Positions 13,509-24,769 of a stretch of 64,000 nt of DNA are shown in pieces. Within the stretch, counting starts at the first letter, position 1. Each line of letters begins with the position of its first letter. Both the position numbers and the translations under genes were made by a program. Under the pieces are notes generated by a model. It did not search any database. It worked only from the letters and a program-made list of their open reading frames with translations, and was not told the origin of the DNA. The stretch comes from Gremmenia infestans (taxonomy: Eukaryota > Ascomycota > Leotiomycetes > Helotiales > Hamatocanthoscyphaceae): contig JAFEVB010000037.1 of assembly GCA_032629725.1 (NCBI GenBank), positions 1 through 64,000 on the forward strand, given 5' to 3'.

Positions 13509-16500
13509 TCTCTTTTTACTTTATTAAATATAGGGTTATATTACCTCTATTTATTTTTTCTAGTTATTAAGTACTTTGCAGTTTCTAATAGCATCTTCTA
13601 GCTCCTATATAGGCTTAGCGTAACTAGTCTATTTTACTAGAAACTTTCTTTATTAGCTTTAGCTTTATTATATAACCTTCTTTTTTAGAATTTTCTAAAC
13701 TTTATATTCTTTATTATTCTTAATAATCTATAGCAGCAGTTAAGAGTTATTTTACGTTTGGCTTAGTAGTAGGTTATTATCTGCAAGTTATAGTAACTTA
13801 TTATAGAAAATATTATAAATTCTTAGTAGTATATCTAGTTAATAACTATGCAAGCCTACTTCTTAAAAGATAGTAAACTTAGTATACTTTGCGTCTAGCT
13901 TCTTAGTTAGCCTATCTATATAGATATTCTTTAGGTTTAGCTATACTTTATTACTAATTTAGAAACTTAGCAACTATTAGCATTTTCGGTTTATAACTTT
14001 CTATATAACTTACTAAGTATTAGCTATTACTAATTATATCTATTTCTTTATATTATAAAGCTTTTATATAATTATATCTGCTTTCTAAATAGGCGATTCC
14101 TATATATCAAGTAGTATTAATATTATATAAAGGTTAAGAGGCTATATATAATAGCTATATAAAATGAAAAAAAAGCTAACTTCTATTAATATAGCGTTCT
14201 TATTATTAATTACTACTTTAGCTAATAGTAGCGTCTTATACTAATTATTCTAGGTATAATCTATAAATATATAAAGATATATTTCTACTTTCTAATTTAT
14301 TCTCTTTATTGCTTTATCTATTTTAAGATAGTATACTATAGAAAGTTATTATTTTATACCTAGTAGTTAGTATGTTTTTATTTATAGTTAGCTTATAAAC
14401 TAGAATCTATAATCTAATACTATTACTCTTAGCAAGTAGTATTATTAATAATAGTATTATATAAACTATTTCGCTACTATTTCGGCTTAAATATTATAAA
14501 GCCTATTATATATAATATCTTTTTCTAGTTAGTTTATAACTATAATTATATTTATATATCTATGGCTTTTAGATAGTTCTACTATAAAATCGACTAAGAT
14601 CTTACTCTATATATAGCTAGGAATAGGGAGCAGCTTTAGAAAACCTTAATATTAGTCTCTTTATACTTTATTTTATCTATATATATTATAGTTTTATATA
14701 AATCGTTAGACGTCTTTATATATTCTTAGCTAGAAATATTCCCTTTCTAGAATCCTAGTAGTATTATCTTTTTCTAGATAATTATATACTCTAAAGTTAT
14801 AAGTCTATTAGATTATCTTTATATATAGTTCTTTTATATTAGGTATCTAGAGCTTTTCGTAGAATATTAGCCTTTTTTAGCTTAAAAGCAAATATTTAGT
14901 AATAGATATCTTTAACTTAAAAGAGGTAGAGAAGGTTTATTTTTCTTATTATATAGTATCTAAGGCTTTTTTATATATATTATCTTAGCAGACGGCTTAT
15001 ACCTATAGTTTTTTAAAAGAGGAGAGTTTATTTATTTAACTTTCTTTATTATTTAGCTATAGCGCTACGTTTTCTAGTTATTCTTTTAGGAAAGCATCGT
15101 TTTCTTTATTGACTCCTAGATAGTCCTAGGGAGTATCTTTATCTTTATATAACCTAAGACCGTCTTAGATTACTTTTTCTTTATCTTTATTATTCTAATT
15201 TAACCTAGGCTTATCTTAAGCCTAATTTCTATTATCTTAAGATAAAATAAAACCGTCTTAGAAAGTATTTTTTTCCTAAATTTTATTATTCTATACTTAT
15301 TATCTTATATAGATAGAAGCTGCTATAATTGCTTCTTTCTAAAGACTCTTAATTATTTCTATTAGAAGTAGTTGCTTTATATAGAAGTCTAGTTATATAT
15401 CTACTTCTTTTAGTATATCTTGCTTCTATCTTAAGAGCGTATTAGCACGTTTATTTTCTTTTCTTAGAATATATATAATCGTAAAGTTATATTAAGATAA
15501 AATTAAAGACTATTTTATCTAGCGTTCTATAAAGTATTAAACTATTATAAAGTATTCTAGGTTCTTATAGTCTATATAGATCTAGAAGTGTTCTAAACTT
15601 TATAATTTAGTATTCTATTTCTAAAGACTTTATATAATTACTAATATTTCTTTATTATAGATCTTATAGTTATATTCTATAGAGTTATTTTTCTTTAAGA
15701 AAAATATATATAGTTATAAAAGTCCGTTATTATTATATTATATTAAGATGCCTTTAATATACTAATTTAAGAAGTTTGTTTCTATAATTATTTCTTAGTT
15801 ATAGTCGAATTATATAAAAGTTAGTACTATTATAAATATAGTTTTAGCTTTATTAAACGCTAGCTAGCAGTTTTTTATCTAGTCGAAACTTATATTCTTA
15901 TATATTAGTTCTATAAAAAAGAGTATTATTACTAAGTAATCCTTAATAAACGTTCGATAGAAGTTAGCGAACCTTAAAAAGCTTTAGATATCTATTACTA
16001 TCTTTAGCTTTTTCTATTTCCTAATAGCTTTAACTTTCCTAGGGTCTATTTATATACTTTTTTTTACTTTAATTATAAATTCTAAGTACTTTATTATTTT
16101 TACTTCAAATTTGCATTTTTCGATATTAAGCTAAAAACCCGCCTTTTTTAAATATAGAAGCACTTTTTATATATACTCTTAATATTCCTCTAGTATCCTA
16201 TCTATAAATACTAGAATATTATCTATATATATAAAATAGAAGTTATTAAGATAATTATAAAGAGCCTAATTAATATATTATTAGAAAGTGCTTAGTACGT
16301 TAGCTATTTTAAAAGAAGTTATAAGCTATTTAATAGTCTATATTATATCTAGAAGGCAGTTTTCTATTTATCGCTTTTTATAATCTGTATCTTATAAAAT
16401 GCAGCAATTATATCAACTTTTATAAACTATTTTATTTTACTAATACTTTATAGCGTTTTATAAATCAGAGGGAAAAAGTAGCAGTTCTTATATATAATCT

Positions 16501-16680
16501 TATTTAGGCCTTAGTAATTAATATAGAACCGTAGACCTTCTCTAGATTTCTATATAAAGAGTACTAAGATAGTAGCTAACAAGTTGCTTACTTAGATAAA
16601 GCTTTTATCTAGGTACTTAGTAAGCGTTTTCTAAAGTACTAATAGCTTTTCTTATAATATATTATAAAAAGGGCTCTAAG

Positions 16681-16998
16681 TATAACAATCGCCTAGCTCG
16701 CGTAGTGCTAAGATAAGTCTTATAACTTAAGTTAGGTCCCTAGACCTAGGTTGTTATTAGGTTAATATTAGTATCTATTAATAGATTACTAGTTGCTATA
16801 CTTAAAAGTATAGCTTATTATAAAGTATAAAGTAATAAATATATATTAGGAAATACTATTTAAGTTAAGTATAAAGCTTCTATCTAATAGGTAACAATCT
16901 AGCCTTATATAGAACCTTTATGCCTCTAGATCCTAATAGATCCTAATAGGCCGTAAGGATCCCTATAGTTCTTCTTAGTCTATTATATAACTAATATA
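16681..16998. repeat. 318-bp dispersed repeat inserted in gypsy pol
   Basis: The segment from tataacaatcgcctagctcg to ataactaatata interrupts the reverse transcriptase just before its GPLYNIS motif. A homologous copy lies at 20,873-21,188. It keeps CpG and other C/G sites that are T/A in the second copy, so it is the less mutated of the two. Its size and internal TATA-like stretches would fit a solo LTR, but no element body was recognised. Confidence 0.7.
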
Positions 16999-17976
16999 CT
17001 AGAAAAACGTCTTTTGCTTATATAAAAAAAACCTGTTTCTACTAAGAGTTTTTCTATATCTAAAGCTAGATATTAAGTCTAAGGTCTCTTAGTTATATAT
17101 TATATTCGTAATACTAAAAGACCTCTTTCTTTTTTCTATTTTCCTTTTTAAGTTTAATAGTATAGTTTTTTCCTTTTCTCTATAAAAATAGAAGTATTTT
17201 TACTTTATTCTAACTAAAGACATCTAAGAAGTCGTAGTAGTAGAATAGTAGCTTTATATATAGGTTTGTTTAGATCTTAGTCTTTAATACTTTATTAATA
17301 TTAACTAAGCTAGCTAAAAAGACCTCTATCTTTTTTCTTTTTATATATTTTTATATTAATAAGTTAAATGCTATAGCTAATACTACGATATAGTTTAATT
17401 CTAAGTTAGGTTTCTTCGCTTGGTTCTATATAAAAGTTTCTAATAATATAATTAAATATTTAGATACTAAAGCGTTATATTAAACGTCTTAAAGTTTAAT
17501 CTACTATATGCCTAGAATTATATCGTATAATGCTAGTTAGGGCGCTATATAAAAAAACGCTTGCTTTTTTTTATATCTATTAATATTAAAAGTAACTATT
17601 ACTACTTTTTTAATTATTCTAAAATCTAAGTTATTATTAAAAGCTATAATAATTTGCAGCGTAATAAGAATATACTAAAGGTTATATTTTATTATAAAAT
17701 AAAAGTTAATAAGTCTATATAATAGGCACCTAGAATTAATAAGAGTATTTATATAATATTTTTTATTAATTAAGATAAATACTAAAAAAGAGGTACTATC
17801 TATTAACTTTTTAAAATTACTTTAAGCTTCTTTAGCTTTTACAATTTTCTTTTTCTGCTTCTAATAGTATTTTTTGCTAGAAGCTATTTTTTTTCTAACT
17901 TGTCTAAGTTAGAAAATAGTTTCTAAACTATCTCTAAAGCTGCCTGCGTTTTCCTTTTTAGTGCTAGCTTCGTATA

Positions 17977-18018
17977 GCATTCTTGGACTATATATCCGTT
18001 TTTTTTATAATATAAGCA
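17977..18018 (-). other. Fossil gag CCHC zinc knuckle
   Basis: The minus strand reads C-L-Y-Y-K-K-N-G-Y-I-V-Q-E-C. The spacing is exactly C-x2-C-x4-H-x4-C, except that the second Cys and the His are both Tyr. Both changes follow from single RIP-type transitions (TGT to TAT, CAT to TAT). This places gag upstream of pol on the minus strand. Confidence 0.8.
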
Positions 18019-19194
18019 AAGTTGTTTTTATTATTATCTTTCTACTTTGGCCGGTTTGGCCTATCAAGGCTCTTTTATATACGCTATAGTAGCACTTATA
18101 GTTAGTGCCTACTTTATTTCATCTAAGACTATAGCAGATGTAGCCTAGGTTATATATTATAAAAGTAACTTTTCTTTCTTTCTTTTTTCCTAATTTATTT
18201 ATTAGAAGATAAACTTAGCTACTTTAGCTAAGTTATCTATTATTATATATAGCTATATATAATAGTTATTATATAACTCTTTTTCTTTAATTCCTACTAT
18301 AGTAGTTATTAGCTTAATAAAGATTATAGCTTTAAGATATTCTTTTTTAATAATATTATTCTATCTCTAACTTTCTACTTTAAGTAATAATTTATTAAAC
18401 TTATTTAAGAACTTACTAAAAAGGCGTAATCTTTACTTAATAGTATTTAGGTCTGCTAGAGCCTTCTATTAGTATTAGAGGTTGCTAAAAATAGTCTTTA
18501 TCTGCTTAAAAATCTTATTAACTATAAATATGCTATTTATCTATATATACGCTATCTATAGATAGATGCGTCCTACTGCTTCGTCTAATAGTTATCTAAA
18601 TATATACTATATCTTTTTAGTTTCTTTTTTAATAGTATTACTATTAATTTAAAGTTTCGTCTTAAGTAGTTTTTTAAACTATAGGTATAAAGCTTTATTC
18701 TTGCTATTAAACTTGTCTAGTTTTAAAAGTCTTTCCTTTAGTCTTTATATAAGATTATTATATAGTTCGACTATAGATACTAGTATAAAGAAAAGTATTA
18801 AGAGAGGTTTATTAGATCTTATAGATTATTCTTCTATAAAGGCAATCCTATAGGCTAGTATAGCTATTATTACTACTTGCTAGGCCGCTATTTCCCTAAT
18901 CTGCTAGAATTATAATACTAATCATTATACTTAAGCTTTAAAAGCGTCTTGTAGCTATTGCGGCGCGGAAGCTAGATTAGAGGTATTATTTGCTATTCTT
19001 AAGATAAATTAAGCAAGTTAAGACTATTTTACTTTGCTTTACTTTCTTGTCTTATAGTGCTTAGAGTCTACTATTATAGTCTAAGACTTCTTTATATAAT
19101 AACCCTTTAGTTACTAGAAGCTTGTCTCTTTTATATAATAATTAAAAGCGTTTTACTATTTTCTATTAGGGATCTAACTCTCTTTATATATTTG

Positions 19195-19530
19195 TCTAGC
19201 CTACTATATATAGTTAGGAATTTATAGTTTTCTAGCTTGCTATATATAGTTAGAAATTCGTAGTTTTCTAGCCTGCTATATATAGTTAGAAATCGTAGTT
19301 TTCTGGCCTGCTATATATAGTTAGAAATTTATAATTATTAGGCCTACTATATATAGTTTAGAATTATAGTCTTCTAGTCTGCTATATATAGTTAGAAATT
19401 CGTAATTATTAGATCTGCTATATATAGTCTAAAATCAGAATTTTTTTAGGCTTACTATATGCAATCCGGAATTATATCTGCTAGATCTGCTATATGCAGT
19501 CTAGGAGCGTAATCTTTTTTATATAAATAG
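19195..19530. repeat. 36-37-bp tandem repeat in the gypsy leader region
   Basis: About nine units of the type gcctgctatatatagttaga plus aattcgtagttttcta follow each other between the 5' LTR (19,624-19,926) and gag. The unit ends vary by transitions and small indels. The position corresponds to the untranslated leader or start of gag of the element. Confidence 0.8.
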
Positions 19531-19623
19531 CTAAGTCTATTATATATAGCTTAAGGCATCTACTTAGGGTTTTTATCTAGTAAAGGATTTCGAAAAGAGA
19601 ATAAGTTAATTCTAATATTATAG

Positions 19624-19926
19624 AGCAAATATAGAGTATATAGAGCAAAAGCCTAAATTTGATATAAGAAGAATTAACTAATAAGAGAAAAGAAGCTTTT
19701 TTTATATAAGCCTTTTCTAGAAGGTTTCTCTAGCTTCCTAGGAAGCAAGATTATAGTTATATTATATATATGAAATTACATACGCTAGTGCCACGTGCTA
19801 AGCCTTAGTATAAAGAATAGATAAAAAGGATAGATAAAGGAATAGATAAAGGGGCGGTTGAGTTATATACGTAGGCACTATATATCAAGCTTTAATATCG
19901 GATATAATCTGTTATAATTATACCTA
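19624..19926 (-). repeat. 5' LTR of the gypsy element
   Basis: It is homologous to 13,212-13,508. It retains more G/C (for example gccacgtgctaagcc) than the other LTR, so the two copies were mutated to different degrees. No clear tRNA primer binding site was recognised next to it. Confidence 0.85.
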
Positions 19927-20872
19927 ATAGCAGAGCCGTAGATATATTAATAGCAGAAAAGGCATAAGTTAATACTTTATAGAAGCTATTCCTAGATATA
20001 CAAATTAATAAATATACTAAGAAGTATATAATTTAGTTTAGAAAAAGCTCTACTTTATTAAAAGGCACGATTTTAGTACCTATACTAGTTGGACTAATTA
20101 TCTTTTATATAGTTCTTATAAATACCTTCTTTTTATAGTATATTTAAGATATAGATAAAATAAAAGTTAAGCTAGATAATCTGGAAAATGTGCTAATTTA
20201 AAGTATAAAAAGGGTCTCTATTATCTGAAAATAAGATTATTCCTAGATGCTAATTAATAGTTTTAAATAGGCGCTAGCTTATTATTACTTGATAGAAAAA
20301 GAGCTAAGGCAGATTTATTAACGATTTGGTTATCCTTTAATATAGAGGCTAGCTAAACTACTAGTAAAGGCAGGATATAAAGCGGATACTAATATTATTT
20401 ATAAACTAATAAAGTTTTATAAGTAGTACTAGCTATATTAGAAAGCTCTAGAACGATTTAAGTTTATAATTTATAATAAAAAGAACTTTAACTTCGAGGT
20501 TATTATAGATATACTATAGATCGATTTAAGACTAGTTTTTTAAGTTATCGATTAAGCTACTAGTATATTTAACTTAAATAGTATTTTCTAATATATATTT
20601 ATTACTTTATACTTTATAATAAGTTATATTTTTAAGTATAGTAATCTATATAATATTAATAGATACTAATATTAATCTAATAATAATCTAGATCTAGAGA
20701 CCTAACTTAAGTTACTAAACTTATCTAAATACTATATAAGCCCGGCGATTATTATACTAGAATAGGTTTCTAAGTTATAAATAAAATATTTATAATTAAA
20801 AATAAAGTCTCTTTTTTTAAAAAGTCTAATAGATAATATTATAATAGTTAATAAAAAAAGTAGTACTTAAAA

Positions 20873-21188
20873 TATAATAATTACTAAGCTTATATAATAT
20901 CTAGATAAGTCTAGTAACTTAAGATAGATTCTTAGACTTAGATTATTATTAGATTAATATTAGTATCTACTAATATATTATAGATTACTATACTTAAAAA
21001 TATAGCTTATTACTAAGTATAAAATAATAAGTATATATTAAGAAATACTATTAAATTAAGTATAAAGCTTTTATCTAATAGATAATAATCTAATCTTATA
21101 TAAAACCTTTATTTTTTTAGAATCTTTTAGATTCTAATAAGCTATAAAAACTACTATAGATTCTTTTAATCTATTATATAACTAATAT
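20873..21188. repeat. Second copy of the 318-bp dispersed repeat
   Basis: It starts tataataattactaagctta and ends ataactaatat. It aligns over its whole length with 16,681-16,998 in the same orientation, and the differences are largely C/T and G/A. It lies outside the gypsy element, next to the boundary with normal-composition DNA. Confidence 0.75.
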
Positions 21189-21610
21189 CTTAATAGTAGT
21201 ATATACTAATACTTACTACCTAATAAAGTAATAGCTTCTACTTATATAAGAAAACTTTCTTTAGATTTCTAGGACTTAGAATACTTCTATAATTAGATGA
21301 ACTTCTAGGAGTCTATATGCTTCTAGGTTTATATTTATAATATTATTATAATAAGTATATATAAAACTAATAATAGTAAGATAGGCGATAGCAAGGTTAA
21401 AACAGCGCTAGTAGCATACTTACTATACTTATAAATAGAGGCTATTTATAGAATGTAATACCAGATGACTTAGATTTAATACTTAGATTTAGCAAATCCT
21501 AACTTAGAATTAAAAAACCCCTTAATGATCGGCTTATCGCAGCTGGCGTATAGAGGATTCGAGCGTGCGGGAAGCTGAATCTGATTAATGGATTGAAGTA
21601 GTTTTTTGTC

Positions 21611-22050
21611 TTAGCTATATGCAACTGATACGCTAAAGTCTTTATGCGAAGTTAGGACAATGATGCTTTGCTGTTTCTCAGCGCCGAGGTAACGCATTAA
21701 AGTCGCATCCTCGATCGGTACCCCTTCCAGTTTAAAATGTACGCTTGCCCGTGTCATCTTCTGATATGCTGACTTTAATCGCAAGACCGAATTTTTCTAG
21801 CCCATCTGAGCAACAACAAAGGGTTAAGAGGTTGACCTGCACTCACCTCCTTTACTTTGAACCAATGCAAATCAACTGGGGAGACATCGATGATGCTTTT
21901 CTTGTGGGAGATGATAGCCACAGCGTACACCCCTTCAGAGATAGAGAAGGACTCGGAAGGGAAATTTTGAACTGCAAACTCATAGAGATTTCTGTAGTCC
22001 GCGGAGCTGTTGGCCATGGAGGCACAACGGGCTCCATCCTGGAAGGACTA
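21611..22050 (-). pseudogene. Decayed protein-coding fragment of unknown family
   Basis: This is the first stretch of normal composition next to the RIP-type block. The minus strand carries three protein-like pieces in order. The first is 22,044 to about 21,852 (containing ADYRNLYEFAVQNFPSESF and EGVYAVAIISHKK). The second is about 21,820-21,740 (GLEKFGLAIKVSISEDDTGK). The third is about 21,740-21,611 (KLEGVPIEDATLMRYLGAEK, then a run ending SVAYS and a stop). A possible GTGAGT intron separates pieces 1 and 2 but does not restore the frame, and a one-base shift separates pieces 2 and 3. I do not recognise the family. It may be a gene broken at the edge of the transposon block. Confidence 0.4.
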
Positions 22051-22059
22051 CTTTGAGCA

Positions 22060-24769
22060 GCGACTTCAGAGACGTAGAGGACCTGAATGGGTAGTGGCTT
22101 AGAATAAGTGTGGTAGAGTAATTGGCGAATGTCACAACTCTCCTCGAATAGAGGGGTCGTTCGGCAGAAAGGAGGTGCAGTTAAGAAGATAAGGGACGCG
22201 ACGTGATAAACGTTGGCGTTGATTAAAATCCGGGGAGCAGGTCATGCTAGGCTCAAATAGGTATGCCCCTCCTCCTGGAGCTACGTGGTTATATGGATCC
22301 CTAGGTAAGTACCTACCTATGATATGTAATATTTTACTGGTAGGTAGGTAGGTAGGTAGGTAAGGTACGAGACAACCGCTGCTTTAATTGCTACAATACT
22401 ATACTGCAAGACTTCGTCGTACAATCCAACCTGTTTCTTCTCCACACGCGTAGCAGAGAGTGGTATCTCTGCTTTACTTGTATATAAGGGACTGCGAAGA
22501 ACTGTTTGGGAGCGGAGTTATTAGGGAGCAGGAACCATTCAAGCCTATAATAGTAAAAGAGACAGCATCAATATTAGAATACCTTGTGCTGAAAATCTCA
22601 TCATCACTACTGCAGCAATTGACACCCCCCCCCTCCTCTAAACTTTTCTATTTTCCGAGCCAACAGCTCCCTTGTTATAAAGACTGCCGCATATTCCTTG
22701 TTATTAGATTGGTAGTTACTTAGTAGAGAGTTACTTTCGCATGACCTTTATTAAGCGCATAAAACCAATCTTCAAATAGATAGATAGAGCAATGCGAAGA
22801 GCATTATTAAGCGAGGCATAGCGATAAGCGATAGTCCTACAAAGTGTAACTATAGCATATAATGCGGAATTGAAGGGATAATATGGAGTTGAATAATTTG
22901 ATATGACAAGATTTTTGAGAAAGAGACAAAATAAGAGCCGGGAAAATATATCAAGGTAGTTAGGGAAGGTTGGCATTTGGGAGGGATGCGGTTCTTACTT
23001 GGTTATACTATCGCATCACAAACAGTTAGATGTCACTGTTATGACTTTCTTGGTTGGGCCTTTTAAAGAGATGTTCAAGTGAATACGTGAATTTTAGATA
23101 CAAATCAAGACAAAGAGACGACTCTTTACAGCCCTTACTATCATCTCTCGCATGAAGATCCCGCTACCAATGAAAGTAAAGCTATCTAAAAACACAATGC
23201 TCTACTCGCAAGGGAAGAGGCATTGAGAGGGCTACTCCACTATATCATGACTTTGCTTGCCATGGTGATAACTTGAAGGAGCAAATCAAAAGGCATAAGG
23301 TCTTTATAAAGGCAGTGAGAAAGAGGCAGTCGCCCCACAGAGGGCGTACTCGTATCAACTCCGATTGGGCAACTCCTTTCCACGCACAATTCTACAGCCA
23401 CCAAAAGGCGAGCATGCAGGTCGCGGGAGGTCCACATAAAAGACCCTGCGCTGGATCAGATCTCCGTATAACGGTATTGCATTGCAGGCTTGTCAATAGG
23501 GTAGCCAATAGTAATACAAGGGGAACCAGAAGGGCATCGGGGAAATTGGGTATTTGACAGTAAGTGATTAGGTGATAGTGAAAATGTGAGCATGCGGGAG
23601 AGAAGAAAAATAAGGAGAAGAGGAGGAGGAGAAGAAGAAGAAGAGGAGAAGAAAAGCAGATGCAAAAAGTGCGAGAACATCAAGCCAAGGCCTTACTGTA
23701 TGGATGAGGATTTATAACTTATAAGCGCGAGAAGGAACTTTCTAAAAGGCTTTACGAATACGCCCCACACTCTTTAGTAATCTTTTCCGTACATTAGGGA
23801 CGATCTTGCTTTCCCCTGAAGTCGGAGATACCCAAAGCAGACTGCTTGTCCCCTGACTAAAGAGCCAGGCGGGGATATATTTCGAGAGCCAGCGAATAAT
23901 ACTGATGGCTCTATTCTTGGCTTCCGTTTCCACTGGGAAAAAAGCACAGGTCAGGTCCCATGTACGAGCACTCAAGTAATGAATTAAACTTGAGATCATT
24001 TGTTCATTTATCAATCCTACGCATTAGTTTTATGATTCCTCTTCCTATACTCACTCCTTCTCCCTTTCCCTCCTCTTTCCTGTTCTTGCTCTCGCTCTCC
24101 CCATCGTTCAGACATTCTTTCGCCCCATATGCACTTACGAAGTAGTATTCACCTACACGAGTGCAACCAAAATAAACATCTCCACCCGCCCGTGCAAGAC
24201 GATCCAAAGGAAGCATTCTGAAACGAAAAGTACCTTCCACCCTCCTTTTGTCGCATACTTTCTTTCAGCATCCAACATACACATACACACCCAGGTCCAG
24301 TACAACTCGCATCCACAGGCCGACGCCATTTCTTCCTTGACATGCTTTACCGGCGCATTAATTAATTAATTAATCACGATATCAAATACCTATAATACCG
24401 CCACAAATTCCTACAACCGGCATTCGGTCACCTCACCGTACCTCACCTCACACAGCAGCCCCGTCAACTGTTCCCATCAGTCACAGCATCGAGCATCCTA
24501 TCTGCCTCATTCGAATTCCTTGCGCACCCACTACCACTACCACTACCACTACCCCATACAAGTATCCAAGCCGAAACACGCACGTTAGCCTGCAGCCACA
24601 ACGTCCGAGCAACCTGAACCGCAAACAACATTGACACTTGTTTCTCCAACACACAGTACGATCGATAGTCCCGCGAGAACTACGAGTTTACAAAAGTCGT
24701 CGATAGAAGGGAGCAAAACCGAGCGCAGACAAGGAGGTAACTTTCCACGCCTGTCGCCGGCCCCATATC
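22060..24769. other. Intergenic region without a supported gene
   Basis: I see no coding frame with splice logic or recognisable motif here. The content includes a TAGG tetranucleotide run (about 22,339-22,361), a C run near 22,624-22,633, an AGG/AAG purine tract (about 23,610-23,655), a TTAA-type run (about 24,357-24,374) and CCACTA hexamer repeats (about 24,526-24,554). The last 700 bases, rich in C and T, probably form the promoter and leader of the downstream Sel1-repeat gene. Confidence 0.6.

Larger units (their letters stand above)
13212..19926 (-). mobile_element. Degraded Ty3/gypsy chromovirus LTR retrotransposon
   Basis: This is a minus-strand element of about 6.7 kb flanked by two LTRs of about 300 bp. 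Reading through stop codons gives three landmarks in the order expected for gag-pol. A gag CCHC zinc knuckle lies at 17,977-18,018. A reverse transcriptase lies around 16,000-16,680, with motifs like GPLYNIS, VLFV, YIDN (16,218-16,229) and a DPRKVKAI-like segment. A chromodomain lies at about 13,566-13,645 (FLVK*TSYAKPI*ELE, where the two stops replace Trp). Integrase should lie between about 14.1 and 15.2 kb but was not read residue by residue. A purine-rich tract (aaaaagagagg on the minus strand, near 13,507-13,518) adjoins the 3' LTR and fits a polypurine tract. A 318-bp repeat interrupts pol at 16,681-16,998. The element is dead. Confidence 0.88.
1..21525. repeat. AT-rich, RIP-type mutated transposon block
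   Basis: This stretch is extremely rich in A+T and in the dinucleotide TpA, and ATG and long open frames are almost absent. The longest frames are about 60-66 codons. Where an ancestral protein can be recognised (the gypsy element at 13.2-19.9 kb), conserved codons are changed by C-to-T or G-to-A transitions. That is the signature of repeat-induced point mutation known from Pezizomycotina. Normal composition resumes abruptly at about 21,525. Apart from the repeats listed separately, 1-13.2 kb contains scattered fragments that look like degraded mobile elements, but I could not assign them to a family. I see no functional gene in the block. RIP is inferred from the pattern; I did not calculate an index. 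Confidence 0.9.

Noticed and set aside
19195..19530. Regular repeats resembling a CRISPR array
   Set aside because: This is a fungal genome, the units are contiguous without distinct spacers, and they lie inside a retroelement leader.
21700..21760. Chromodomain-like YILNWKGY in one minus-strand frame
   Set aside because: It is a very short match in a frame with stops on both sides, and the other frames in the same stretch look more protein-like.
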